Part shown: piece after piece, positions 1-8,224 of the stretch
Position numbering within the stretch: the first letter of the stretch is position 1
How the letters are laid out: each line of letters begins with the position of its first letter
Assembly (NCBI RefSeq): GCF_002148795.1
Contig: NZ_MPOB01000001.1
Coordinates: 558,001-622,000 of the forward strand
Length of the DNA: 64,000 nt
Source of the DNA: Oceanibaculum nanhaiense
GTDB taxonomy: Bacteria > Pseudomonadota > Alphaproteobacteria > Oceanibaculales > Oceanibaculaceae
Direction of reading: 5' to 3'
Position numbers and translations under genes: made by a program
The notes under the pieces: generated by a model
The model's database searches: none
What the model was told of the DNA's origin: nothing
What the model saw: the letters and a program-made list of their open reading frames with translations, nothing else

Positions 1-148
1 CCTCCTGCTCGATGCGCTTGCCATGGGCGTTCACGCGGGTCGCCACCAGCACCTCGAAGCCGGCATCGCGCGCGGCGCGCGCCTGCGGCAGGCGGTGCGA
101 CCAGAAATACCAGTCCTCGGTAACCAGAAACAAAAGTCGGCGGGTCAA
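1..148 (-). CDS. Glycosyltransferase family 4 protein, N-terminal fragment (runs off left edge)
   Basis: About 49 residues are visible, opening TRRLLFLVTEDWYFWSHRLP and continuing into a Rossmann-type strand (GFEVLVATRV). This is the donor-side start typical of GT4/GT-B enzymes such as EpsD-like glycosyltransferases. No ATG is in frame. The start is a TTG at 148, chosen because a GGAAGGA ribosome binding site lies 8 nt upstream. It is divergent from the O-antigen ligase and GT2 genes, so a role in LPS or exopolysaccharide assembly is inferred. The rest of the gene lies outside the window, so acceptor and linkage cannot be judged. Confidence 0.75.
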   Translation of the reverse strand, partial: MTRRLLFLVTEDWYFWSHRLPQARAARDAGFEVLVATRVNAHGKRIEQE

Positions 149-286
149 GGGAACCGTCCTTCCATATCCATCGCCGTGCTTACGCGCTGCGCCGTCCCTT
201 TGTAAAGCATGCCGGCGTCTTGACGGGCCGCGGCGGCACTGGTCTAGTCCCCGGAACCTCCCCGTCCGCCGGAGCCGGATGCGCCC

Positions 287-1510
287 GTGACGACGCCCAG
301 CCGCTTTTCGCCCGATGCCTGCCTGACCTGGAACCTGCGCCTGCTCGGGCTGTGGATACTGGCGATGGGCGCGCTTCTGCCCTGGGCGCCGCGCGCCCTG
401 CAGATTGGCCTGTTCGCGGTGGCGCTGCTGACAATCGTCCTGCACTGGGCCGGCCAAGGGCGGTTTCCCTGGCCGCGCTATCGGCTGGCGCTGCCGATGG
501 CGCTGTTCTTCGCCTATGCCTGCCTGACCGCGGTATGGAGCGTGAACCGCGCGGATGCCCCCGCCCAGGCGGGCCAGTTCCTGCTGGTCTATGGCGTTGC
601 GCTGCCTTTCTTCGCGGCACTTCTGGCGATGCCGGGGGCGGCAGTGCGCCCGGCGGCGAAGGCGGTGCTGGCTGGCCTTGCGCTGGGTGTCGGGCTGTTT
701 CTTGTCGAGCTGTTGCTCGACCAGCCGATCTACCGGCTGACACGCGGCATGGATTTCACGGAGATGATCGGCGCGAATGCAATCAACCGCCCGGCGGCGG
801 TCTCCGCGCTGCTGGTCTGGCCGCTGGCCTATGGTGTCTGGCGGCTTGGCTGGCGCAAGTTGGCATTGGCGCTGCCGGTGCTGTTCGCCGTGGCGGTGGC
901 CTTCTCCTCCAGCCAGTCGGCGCTGGCCGGCATGCTGACCGGGCTGCTGTTCTGGCCGCTGGCCGCGATCTCCTTGCGCGCCGCGCGGCGGCTGTTGCGG
1001 GTTGCGGTGGCGGTGGCCTTCCTCACCATGCCCTTCCTGGCGCAGGCGCTGCAGGCGTCGGGTCTGGCCGATGCGCCGTGGCTACCCTTCTCAATGGGGC
1101 ACCGGGTACTGATCTGGAACCATGTCGCCGGCCTGGCGCTGGAGCGGCCCTTCTTCGGCTGGGGGCTGGACGCCTCGCGCGTGCTCAGCGATTTCGCCAC
1201 CGTGCCGGGGGGCACCTTGCGGGGCGTCATCGAGCTGCTGCCGCTGCACCCGCATAATGCGCCCTTGCAGATCTGGCTGGAACTGGGCGGCATCGGCGCG
1301 CTGCTGGCGCTGGCGATGGCCTGGGTGCTGCTGCGCGCCATCGGCAAGCTGGACCGGGCGGCGCAGCTGTTCGCCTATCCGCTGTTCGCCTGCGGCCTGT
1401 TCATGAGCGGCACCGCCTATGGCGCCTGGCAGACCTGGTGGATGAGCGGGTTTCTGACCGCAGCGGCGGCCTTCCTGATCCTGTGGCGCGGAGCGTCGGA
1501 TGAGCGTTGA
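287..1510 (+). CDS. O-antigen ligase family membrane protein (Wzy_C/WaaL-like)
   Basis: A 407-residue polytopic protein with about ten hydrophobic segments. Near residues 275-325 it has the Wzy_C signature: a GHRVLIWNHV stretch, ERPFFGWGLDAS, then LHPHNAPLQIWLELGGIGAL with the conserved His of the periplasmic loop. Members join O-antigen to lipid A-core or polymerise repeat units at the periplasmic face of the inner membrane; ligase and polymerase cannot be told apart from sequence. The start is a GTG at 287. The 3' end overlaps the next glycosyltransferase by 11 bp, so the two are probably translationally coupled. Confidence 0.85.
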   Translation: MTTPSRFSPDACLTWNLRLLGLWILAMGALLPWAPRALQIGLFAVALLTIVLHWAGQGRFPWPRYRLALPMALFFAYACLTAVWSVNRADAPAQAGQFLLVYGVALPFFAALLAMPGAAVRPAAKAVLAGLALGVGLFLVELLLDQPIYRLTRGMDFTEMIGANAINRPAAVSALLVWPLAYGVWRLGWRKLALALPVLFAVAVAFSSSQSALAGMLTGLLFWPLAAISLRAARRLLRVAVAVAFLTMPFLAQALQASGLADAPWLPFSMGHRVLIWNHVAGLALERPFFGWGLDASRVLSDFATVPGGTLRGVIELLPLHPHNAPLQIWLELGGIGALLALAMAWVLLRAIGKLDRAAQLFAYPLFACGLFMSGTAYGAWQTWWMSGFLTAAAAFLILWRGASDER

Positions 1511-2429
1511 CCGGGAGCCGCTGGTAGAGGTGGTGCTGTCCAGCTATGACGGCGCCGCCTGGCTGGACGCCCAGATATCCAGCATCCTCGGCCAGACCCA
1601 CGGCACTCTCCGGCTCAGCGTGCGCGACGATGGGTCGCGCGACGGCACACCGGATGTGCTGGCGGCCTGGGCGGCGCGGGAGCCGCGGTTTTCGTTCCGG
1701 CTTGGCAGCCGCAATCTCGGCCCCAGCGGCAGCTTCTTCCGGCTGCTGGACGGGGTGGGGGAGGATGCCGCCTTCGCCGCCTTCGCCGATCAGGACGATG
1801 TGTGGGAGGCGGACAAGATCGCCCGGGCGGTCGCGGCACTGTCGGCCCTGCCCGAGGGGGTGCCCGGCCTGTATTGCGCGCGTGTCGTCATCGTTGACGA
1901 AGACTTGCAGCGGCGCGGCCTGTCGCCTCTGCCCGGACGCGGTCCCAGCCTGGCCAACGCGCTGATCGAGAACATTGCCATCGGCTGCACGTCGGTGCTG
2001 AACCGCGCGGCGCTCGACCTGCTGCGCGCCGAATGGCCGGCCCAGCCAGCCAAGCATGACTGGTGGGCCTATCAGGTGATTTCCGCATTGGGCCAGGTGA
2101 TCTACGACCCGCGCCCGGCGCTGAAATACCGCCAGCATGGCGGCAACATGACGGGGGCGGGATATACGCCGCTCGACCGCTTCCTCGGCAAGGTCGGGCG
2201 CCAGCTGAATGGCGAGCAGTCGGCGCTGCGCCGGCATCAGGCCCGCGAGTTGCTGCGGTTGTTCGGCGACCGGCTGGCGGCGTCGGACAGGGTGCTGGTC
2301 GAGGATTTCCTGGACAGCACGCACGGACTGACGGACCGGCTGCGCTATGGGCTCTGCGGCGACGTGCATCGCCAGCACTGGCTGGATAATCTGGCCTACA
2401 GGCTGCTGTATGTGATCCGAGGCGTTTAA
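1500..2429 (+). CDS. Glycosyltransferase family 2, rhamnosyltransferase-like
   Basis: A 309-residue GT-A enzyme. The N-terminus (VEVVLSSYDGAAWLDAQISS) and the metal/nucleotide site AFADQDDVW near residue 97 match the GT2 subgroup that includes rhamnosyltransferases of O-antigen synthesis. The C-terminal third is mostly helical with no membrane anchor, so it probably acts on lipid-linked sugar at the cytoplasmic face. It overlaps the O-antigen ligase gene by 11 bp in an ATGAGCGTTGA junction. Donor sugar is not predictable. It converges on the GT9 gene with only 5 bp between stop codons. Confidence 0.85.
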   Translation: MSVDREPLVEVVLSSYDGAAWLDAQISSILGQTHGTLRLSVRDDGSRDGTPDVLAAWAAREPRFSFRLGSRNLGPSGSFFRLLDGVGEDAAFAAFADQDDVWEADKIARAVAALSALPEGVPGLYCARVVIVDEDLQRRGLSPLPGRGPSLANALIENIAIGCTSVLNRAALDLLRAEWPAQPAKHDWWAYQVISALGQVIYDPRPALKYRQHGGNMTGAGYTPLDRFLGKVGRQLNGEQSALRRHQARELLRLFGDRLAASDRVLVEDFLDSTHGLTDRLRYGLCGDVHRQHWLDNLAYRLLYVIRGV

Positions 2430-2434
2430 GCCGG

Positions 2435-3385
2435 CTATAGGCCGGCGAGATCCAGCAACGCCGCTTCCACGCGCTCGACCGGCAGGTCCTTCAGGTCCGG
2501 TTCGCGCAGGATGGTGACTTTCGGGCCGCGCTGGCCGCTCTGCGTCGGGGTGGAGGCGTGGGAATAGAGCACGACCGACGGGCACCCCGCCACCGCCAGC
2601 AGATGCATCGGCCCGGTATCGTTGCCAACCGCCCCAGCGGCTTCGCGGGCGATGCCGCCCAGTTCGAACAGGCTGGTTTTATCGGTGAGGTCGATGGCCT
2701 GCGGGCAGGCGGCGGCGATGGCGGTGGTGGTCTCCGCCTCCGATTTCGTGCCGACCAGCACCGGCGTGATGCCGCGCGCGGCCAGCCGGTTGGCGAGGTC
2801 GGCATAGTGGGTTTCCGGCCAGCGTTTTTCCGGCCGGTGCGGGGCGCAGCCAGGGGCCAGCAGCACATAGCGGTCAGGCAGGGCGAAGCGCGAGATATCT
2901 GCCGATATCCAGCCGGCATCCGGCGGCGGCACGTGCGTGATGCCCATGGTCGCCAGCTGCATCGCATAGCGGTCGGTGCCGTGGGTCGCGTTGCGGGCCG
3001 GATTCGGGTCGGGGTCGGAACAGCCCCAGGCGGTGCCGGACCAGCGCGGCGGGAAGGGCCGCAGCAGCTGGAAATAGAGGCCGGTACGGTCGGAGCTTTG
3101 CAGATCATAGACCAGATCGAAGCGGCCACCTTTGATCTGCCGGCGGATGGCGAGGAGTGCGCGCAGTCCCTTTTCGCGCGGGTCGGTCCAGACCTCGTCG
3201 AACCAGCCGCTGGCCCGGGCCAGCGGCGCCAGCGAGGGGATGGTCTGCAGCACCAGATGATCGCCTTCATGGTGCCGCCGCAGCGCCTGGAAGGCGCCCA
3301 GCGCCATGATGAAATCGCCGAACGCGCCATGCTTGATGACGAGGATGCGGCGCGCTCTGGATGGTGTGTCGGTGCGGTCGGACAT
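2435..3385 (-). CDS. Glycosyltransferase family 9 (ADP-heptose:LPS heptosyltransferase-like)
   Basis: A 316-residue GT-B protein. It opens ILVIKHGAFGDFIMALGAFQ, the N-terminal glycine-rich loop of RfaF/WaaC-type heptosyltransferases, and its C-terminal donor domain carries GNDTGPMHLLAVAGCPSVVL, the GT9 nucleotide-sugar motif. A role in adding heptose or a related sugar to the LPS inner core at the cytoplasmic membrane is inferred from the family. The start at 3385 is chosen because homology begins there, although the reading frame stays open far upstream. Convergent with the GT2 gene and divergent from DUF6165. Confidence 0.88.
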   Translation of the reverse strand: MSDRTDTPSRARRILVIKHGAFGDFIMALGAFQALRRHHEGDHLVLQTIPSLAPLARASGWFDEVWTDPREKGLRALLAIRRQIKGGRFDLVYDLQSSDRTGLYFQLLRPFPPRWSGTAWGCSDPDPNPARNATHGTDRYAMQLATMGITHVPPPDAGWISADISRFALPDRYVLLAPGCAPHRPEKRWPETHYADLANRLAARGITPVLVGTKSEAETTTAIAAACPQAIDLTDKTSLFELGGIAREAAGAVGNDTGPMHLLAVAGCPSVVLYSHASTPTQSGQRGPKVTILREPDLKDLPVERVEAALLDLAGL

Positions 3386-3484
3386 GCCTGCCGGATATAC
3401 CGGGCCGAGACCGATAAGGGAAGGGCGGTTGCGGGCGGGAAGGCGAGGCACTAGGATGCGCCGCCTTTCGATGGAGGATGAAGC

Positions 3485-3886
3485 ATGACGATCCAGGTTC
3501 CGGTGTCCTGGGGCGAGCTGATCGACAAGATCGCGATCCTGGAAATCAAGTCCGAGCGCATTTCCGATGCGGCGAAGCTGGTGAATGTGCGCACCGAACT
3601 GGCGGCGCTGGCCGGCGTGCGCGACGCCAATCTGCCGTCGGACCAGAAGGTGCTGGCCGATCTCGCCACCCTCACCGCCGATATCAAGAAAGTGAACGAG
3701 GCGCTGTGGGAGATCGAGGACGATATCCGCGACTGCGAACGCGACAAGGATTTCGGGCCGCGCTTCGTGGAACTGGCGCGTTCGGTCTACAAGACCAATG
3801 ACAGGCGCGCGGCGCTGAAGCGCGACATCAACACGCTGCTGGGCTCGGAACTGGTCGAGGAAAAATCCTACCAGTCCTACGAGTAG
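3485..3886 (+). CDS. DUF6165 family protein
   Basis: A 133-residue soluble, strongly helical protein, opening MTIQVPVSWGELIDKIAILE and rich in charged heptad-like segments. It resembles the small DUF6165 proteins often found beside LPS and glycosyltransferase genes in Alphaproteobacteria; the biochemical role is unknown. A GGAGGATGA box sits just before the ATG. There is no signal peptide or membrane segment. The family name is from memory of the sequence pattern and should be confirmed by a profile search. Confidence 0.7.
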   Translation: MTIQVPVSWGELIDKIAILEIKSERISDAAKLVNVRTELAALAGVRDANLPSDQKVLADLATLTADIKKVNEALWEIEDDIRDCERDKDFGPRFVELARSVYKTNDRRAALKRDINTLLGSELVEEKSYQSYE

Positions 3887-3982
3887 GTGATTGGCGCGTA
3901 GGCAGTTGGCGCGCAGGCGGCGCGCAGTAAAAGCCTTTATCGCGACCGTGTTTGCTGGCAAAAAGGGCCGGACAAACGGTGC

Positions 3983-4059
3983 GTCCCCGTAGCTCATCAG
4001 GATAGAGCGACAGTTTCCTAAACTGTAGGCAGCAGGTTCGAGTCCTGCCGGGGACACCA
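3983..4059 (+). tRNA. tRNA-Arg (anticodon CCT)
   Basis: A complete cloverleaf can be folded by eye. Acceptor stem GTCCCCG pairs with CGGGGAC, the D-arm has GCTC/GAGC, anticodon stem ACAGT/ACTGT frames loop TTCCTAA with anticodon CCT, and the T-arm is GCAGG-TTCGAGT-CCTGC. Discriminator A is followed by an encoded CCA. It reads AGG codons, which are rare in this GC-rich genome. It closes the polysaccharide gene block, a common position for island insertion, but no integrase is visible here. Confidence 0.97.
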
Positions 4060-4093
4060 TTTCCTTTCCGTCATGCCCCGAGATCGGAGCGCG

Positions 4094-4723
4094 ATGACCG
4101 ACCGTCCCCTGCTCTATAACGCGGCCTTCGGCCCGCTGAACCTGGCGGCGGTGCGCAACGCGCCCTGCCAGATGTCGCTGGGCGAGCGGCTGTTCCTGTA
4201 CAGCCTGGTCTATGCCGCGCGGCCCGCGCATTACTGCGAGATCGGCACGGCGCAGGGCGGTTCCGCGCTGATTGCCCAGTCGGCTTTGTTCGATGTCGGC
4301 AACCATGATGCCTGCATGTCGCTGATCGATATCGCGTTCGATCTCGACAAGCCGGCGCGGCAGATGCTGGAGCGCCGGGCCGGTTTTCACGAAGGTCCGT
4401 CCACTGAAATGCTGCCGAAGGTGGCGGCAGCGGCGCCTATCGATTTCCTGCTGATCGACGGCGACCACACCCATGATGGCGCGCTGCGCGATATCGAGAT
4501 GGCGGCGGATCTCGTGCTCCCCGGCGCGCATGTGCTGATCCACGACGCCTATAACCCGCCGATCGCGGCGGCGATTGCAGAGGCGGCGGCCAACCCGGCC
4601 TGGATCGATGTCGGCCTCGTCGTGCGCCATGGCAACGATCTGCATGACAGCCCGCTGGAAGACGGCCCCTGGAAGGGCCAGCGCAATGTCTGGGGCGGCA
4701 TGCATCATCTGCGGCGGCTCTAA
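4094..4723 (+). CDS. Class I SAM-dependent methyltransferase (Methyltransf_24 type)
   Basis: A 209-residue protein with a Rossmann methyltransferase core. Motif I is YCEIGTAQGGSALIAQSA, the acidic end of strand 2 lies in SLIDIAFD, and motif IV is IDFLLIDGDHTHDGALRDIE, the DGDH signature of the Methyltransf_24/cephalosporin-hydroxylase-like group. Members often modify sugars or surface glycans; the substrate here is unknown. The ATG at 4094 is preferred over 4073 because GGAG precedes it at normal spacing. It follows the tRNA gene directly. Confidence 0.75.
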   Translation: MTDRPLLYNAAFGPLNLAAVRNAPCQMSLGERLFLYSLVYAARPAHYCEIGTAQGGSALIAQSALFDVGNHDACMSLIDIAFDLDKPARQMLERRAGFHEGPSTEMLPKVAAAAPIDFLLIDGDHTHDGALRDIEMAADLVLPGAHVLIHDAYNPPIAAAIAEAAANPAWIDVGLVVRHGNDLHDSPLEDGPWKGQRNVWGGMHHLRRL

Positions 4724-4820
4724 CCCCCTCGCGTTCATTTTCCCCACAAGAACCGGATAGGCCCGCGGGCGCGGGACCGGCATGACGGACGGGCGATTTC
4801 ACCTGCCCGGGAGTATTCTC

Positions 4821-6032
4821 ATGTCGTTTTCGCCGATATCCAGACTCGGTTTCGCCACTGGTTTCGCACATGGCGCGGACCAGCTGGCCCTCGCCGCGCT
4901 GCCGCTGGTCGTCACGCTGGGGCTGGGCGGCGGCCCCGGCCTCGTCGGCCTGCTGGTGGCGGTGCAGAGCGCCGCCTGGCTGCTGGTGTCGCTGCCGGCG
5001 GGGGCGCTGATCGATCGCTCGGAAAAGCGGCGCTGGATGGTGCGCGCGCAGGGTCTGGCGGCGCTGTGCCTGGCGGCGGCGGCCGCTGCCGCCACGCTGC
5101 AGCTTGTGCCGGCGCTGGGCCTCGCGGTGCTGCTGGGGGCCGGCGGGACGGTCGCCTTCGTGCTGTCCGGCTTTGCCGCCGTGCCGCTGCTGGCCGAACC
5201 CGCCGCCCTGCCGCGCGCCAATGCAAGGCTGGAGCTGGCGCGCGCCGTCGCCACCCTGTCGGCGCCGGTGCTGGCGGGCGTGCTGGCGAAGGCCGGACAG
5301 GCCCCGCTGGGTTTCGCGCTGGCGGCTTTGTGCGCGCTGCTGTCGGCGGTACTGGCCAGCCGGCTGCCGGCGATGCCGCGGAGCGCCGCCGAACGGCCGC
5401 CGCTTGGCAAGGCGATCCGCGACGGTGCTTCCTTCGTGTGGCGGCAGCCCTATCTGCGCGCCATCGCGCTGTGCGCCATCGTCTGGAACATGGGCTTCTT
5501 CGTGCTGATGGCGGTGTTCGTGCCCTATGCCCTGGGGCATCTGGGGCTGGATGCGGCGGGCACCGGCCTGACGCTCAGCGCCTATGGTGCCGGGCTGCTG
5601 TTGGGGGCGCTGGCCGCCCCCCGGCTGGCCGGGCTGCTGAAGACCGGCACGCTGCTGGCGATCGGTCCGGGCCTGTCGGTACTGGCCGGCTTCGCCCTGC
5701 TGGCCGGGCCGACGCCCTATGGCGCGCTGCCGTTCGTCGCCTTCTTCCTGATTGGCTTCGGGCCGATGATCTGGCAGATCGGCCAGACCAGCCTGCGCCA
5801 GATCGTGACGCCGCCCGATCTGCTGGGCCGGGTCGGGGCGACCTTGCAGGTAGCAGTGTTCGGCGTGCGACCGCTGGGGGCGCTGCTGGGTGGCTGGATC
5901 GGTGCCGGCTGGGGGGTTGAGACCGCGATGCTGCTGGTGCCGGCGGGTTTTGCGCTGTCGCTGCTGGCGATCCTGGCCTCGCCGCTGCGCCGGCTGGGCA
6001 GCCTGGAAGCGGCCGTACGGGTTAGTGGCTGA
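4821..6032 (+). CDS. MFS transporter (EntS-like drug/siderophore exporter group)
   Basis: A 403-residue integral membrane protein with twelve predicted helices. The motif-A-like loop between helices 2 and 3 reads GALIDRSEKRRWMV (about residues 60-73), typical of the MFS_3/EntS exporter group. Efflux of a small molecule by proton antiport is the family expectation; the substrate is unknown. The start at 4821 (MSFSPISRLG) has GGGAG 8 nt upstream; an in-frame ATG at 4782 lacks such a site. The 3' end overlaps the convergent pentapeptide gene by 11 bp. Confidence 0.82.
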   Translation: MSFSPISRLGFATGFAHGADQLALAALPLVVTLGLGGGPGLVGLLVAVQSAAWLLVSLPAGALIDRSEKRRWMVRAQGLAALCLAAAAAAATLQLVPALGLAVLLGAGGTVAFVLSGFAAVPLLAEPAALPRANARLELARAVATLSAPVLAGVLAKAGQAPLGFALAALCALLSAVLASRLPAMPRSAAERPPLGKAIRDGASFVWRQPYLRAIALCAIVWNMGFFVLMAVFVPYALGHLGLDAAGTGLTLSAYGAGLLLGALAAPRLAGLLKTGTLLAIGPGLSVLAGFALLAGPTPYGALPFVAFFLIGFGPMIWQIGQTSLRQIVTPPDLLGRVGATLQVAVFGVRPLGALLGGWIGAGWGVETAMLLVPAGFALSLLAILASPLRRLGSLEAAVRVSG

Positions 6033-7287
6033 ATTTGGTGCCGGTGGTGATCGCCCGGCCGAGCTTGGTGCCATCCAGAATGGCGCCGCGCAGATCGGCA
6101 CCGGTCAGATTGGCGCCGGTCAGATTGGCGCCGGTCAGGTTCACACCGCGCAGCACGGCGCCGCGCAGATCGGCATCGGTCAGGTTGGCCTCGGTCAGGT
6201 TGCTGGCCATGACCTTGCCGCTGGGCTGACCATCCGGCTTGCGCAGCGGCAGCGGCGACAGATCGGCATCGCGCATCGCCGCTTCGATCAGCGTGGCACC
6301 GACGAGGCGCACGCCATACATGGTCGAACCGCTGAGATCGGCCTTGGTGAGGTCGGCGTCTGACAGGTTGGCCAGCAGCAGTTCGGCATTCATGATCTGG
6401 CTGCCCGAGAGGTTCACGCCGGAGAGGATCGCGGCGCGCAGGTCGCTGGCCGAAAGATCGAGGTTGGACAAATCGTTGCGCGCGAAATCCGCGCGCTCGC
6501 CGGCCATGCCGTTGGTGGCGATCCAGATGCTGTGCTGGTCGATCAGGAACTGGATCAGCGAGGGAATGGCACCGCCATCCTTTTTCAGGATGGCGCCTTC
6601 CAGCTGCGCATTGGTCATCGTCGCGCTGGACAGATCGACATTGCGCAGATTGGCACCGGTGAGGTCGGCGCCGGTGAAATCCGTGCCCTCGACCTTGGCG
6701 CCGATCATGATGGCGTTGCGCAGCTTGGCGCTGCGGAATTTCGCGCCGTTCAGCTTGGCGCCCGACAGATTCACCTCGATCATCCGGGCGCGCGAGAAAT
6801 CCGCATTCTCGGCGGAGCTGACAGCCAGATTGGCACCGTTCAGATTGGCGCCGGTCATCCGCGCCCGGTCGATGCGCGCACCGCCCAGATCGACCGCCTG
6901 ATCCTCCTCGACCTCCTTGCCGTCGCGCATCACCACGATCTGGCCCGGGCGAAGATCAGCGTCTGTGAAATCGGCGTCGGCCAGCTGTGCCTTGCCGAGG
7001 TTGCAGCCGCGCAGGTCCGCCTTCCTGAAATTGGCGTTGCGCAGGTCAGCCATGAAGAAATTGCTGGCGAACACGTCAGCTTCCGAGAAATCGACCCGCT
7101 GCAGGATGGTGTTGGTGAAGCTGCAGCGTTGCAGCACCGCGCCTTTGAGAACCCGGTCCGTCAGGTCCATATTGTCGAAGGCGAGCGCCTTGGTCATCAG
7201 CCGCTTGCCTTGCGGCTTGCCGGCGATGAAGCGGCCATGGGCGTCGATTGCACGGGTGATGGCTATGGCGGCGTTCTGCACTGTCAT
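6022..7287 (-). CDS. Large pentapeptide-repeat protein
   Basis: 421 residues, most of positions 40-415 built of A(D/N)LXX-type pentapeptides, which fold as a right-handed quadrilateral beta-helix. A leader of about 35 residues (MTVQNAAIAITRAIDAHGRF) precedes the helix. Two segments break the pattern: about residues 110-135 (PGQIVVMRDGKEVEEDQ) and about 235-260 (IQFLIDQHSIWIATNG). No signal peptide or membrane segment is seen, so it is probably cytoplasmic. Some family members mimic DNA and bind gyrase (Qnr, MfpA), but they are about half this size, so that role is not claimed. Divergent from the rhomboid gene across a repeat-rich spacer. Confidence 0.9.
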   Translation of the reverse strand: MTVQNAAIAITRAIDAHGRFIAGKPQGKRLMTKALAFDNMDLTDRVLKGAVLQRCSFTNTILQRVDFSEADVFASNFFMADLRNANFRKADLRGCNLGKAQLADADFTDADLRPGQIVVMRDGKEVEEDQAVDLGGARIDRARMTGANLNGANLAVSSAENADFSRARMIEVNLSGAKLNGAKFRSAKLRNAIMIGAKVEGTDFTGADLTGANLRNVDLSSATMTNAQLEGAILKKDGGAIPSLIQFLIDQHSIWIATNGMAGERADFARNDLSNLDLSASDLRAAILSGVNLSGSQIMNAELLLANLSDADLTKADLSGSTMYGVRLVGATLIEAAMRDADLSPLPLRKPDGQPSGKVMASNLTEANLTDADLRGAVLRGVNLTGANLTGANLTGADLRGAILDGTKLGRAITTGTKFSH

Positions 7288-7350
7288 CTGCCGGGCGTTG
7301 GAGGGTTGGGGCGGGCTTTCTGCTGACCGCTCCGGAAATTACAAAAAAAC

Positions 7351-7414
7351 CGTAAAGGATTCGTAAACCCATATGTAATTTTCGTAAATTTTTAAATTCT
7401 GACGCATTCTGACG
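7351..7414. promoter_or_regulatory. Phased direct repeats in divergent pentapeptide/rhomboid promoter
   Basis: The AT-rich 137-bp spacer has CGTAAA at 7351, 7362 and 7383, plus TGTAAT at 7374. The three exact copies are 11 and 21 bp apart, close to whole helical turns. Right after them ATTCTGACG occurs at 7396 and again at 7406, a 10-bp period. Such face-of-helix repeats are typical of cooperative binding by a regulator such as an OmpR-type protein. The regulator is not identified. Confidence 0.45.
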
Positions 7415-7424
7415 AAGAGGCCGG

Positions 7425-8213
7425 ATGATCCCGATCAATGACGACAACCCGACCGAGCGGCCCGCCATCGTGACGGTGGTGCTGATCGCAAGTTGCGTGC
7501 TGGTCTATCTCTGGCAGATGTCACTGGGGGAACGCGAGGGGCAGCGCGTCATCTATGCGCTGGGGATGATTCCGGCGGTGCTGCTGGATGGCCAGCGCCT
7601 GCATCCCGCCCTGGCGCTGGTCGATCCCTGGGTGACGCTGTTCAGCTCGATGTTCCTGCATGGCGGGCTGCTGCATCTGGGCGGCAACATGCTGTATCTC
7701 TGGATATTCGGGAACAATGTGGAGGATGCGCTGGGGCGCGTCCGCTTCATCCTGTTCTATCTGGCCTGCGGCGTGGCGGCGGCACTGCTGCAGGCCATCG
7801 TCGATCCGGCCTCGGAGATTCCCATGGTTGGGGCCAGCGGCGCCATTTCCGGAGTATTGGGGGCGTATCTGCTGCTGTTTCCGCGCGCCAACGTGCTGGT
7901 GCTGATTCCGCTGGGCTGGTTCACCCAGCTGCGTCCGCTGCCGGCGGTGTTCGTGCTGGGATTCTATTTCGTGCTGCAACTCATCAGCGCGGCGCTGGAT
8001 ACCGGAGAGGCGGGCGTGGCCTTCTACGCCCATATTGGCGGCTTTGTCGCCGGCATGGTTTTGCTGCCGCTGATGAAGCGGCGCGCGGTGCCGCTGTTCT
8101 CACAGAGGCGGCAGCCGCCGCGGCCGGCCATACGAATCCGGCGGCGGCTGCGTCCCTGGGAGCAGAAGCCAGGGCAACCGCCAGAGAACCGGCGGCGCGG
8201 CCCCTGGGATTGA
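7425..8213 (+). CDS. Rhomboid family intramembrane serine protease
   Basis: A 262-residue, six-helix membrane protein. The catalytic Ser lies in GASGAISGVLGAYLLLFP (about residue 139) and the catalytic His in AHIGGFVAGM (about residue 203). An HGGLLHLGGNMLYLWIFGNN stretch is the conserved helix-2 HxxxN region. It cleaves transmembrane segments of other proteins in the lipid bilayer; the substrate is unknown. The C-terminal 40 residues are Arg/Pro-rich and cytoplasmic. An AGAGG box precedes the ATG. Confidence 0.92.
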   Translation: MIPINDDNPTERPAIVTVVLIASCVLVYLWQMSLGEREGQRVIYALGMIPAVLLDGQRLHPALALVDPWVTLFSSMFLHGGLLHLGGNMLYLWIFGNNVEDALGRVRFILFYLACGVAAALLQAIVDPASEIPMVGASGAISGVLGAYLLLFPRANVLVLIPLGWFTQLRPLPAVFVLGFYFVLQLISAALDTGEAGVAFYAHIGGFVAGMVLLPLMKRRAVPLFSQRRQPPRPAIRIRRRLRPWEQKPGQPPENRRRGPWD

Positions 8214-8224
8214 AAGGGAACGGA

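Noticed and set aside
3386-4783. Extension of the GT9 frame upstream to about 4783
   Set aside because: It runs through DUF6165, the tRNA and a methyltransferase gene; GT9 homology starts at 3385.
6532-7326. Gln/Gly/Ile-rich frames opposite the pentapeptide gene
   Set aside because: Their repeats mirror the pentapeptide codons on the other strand; no independent ribosome binding site or homology.
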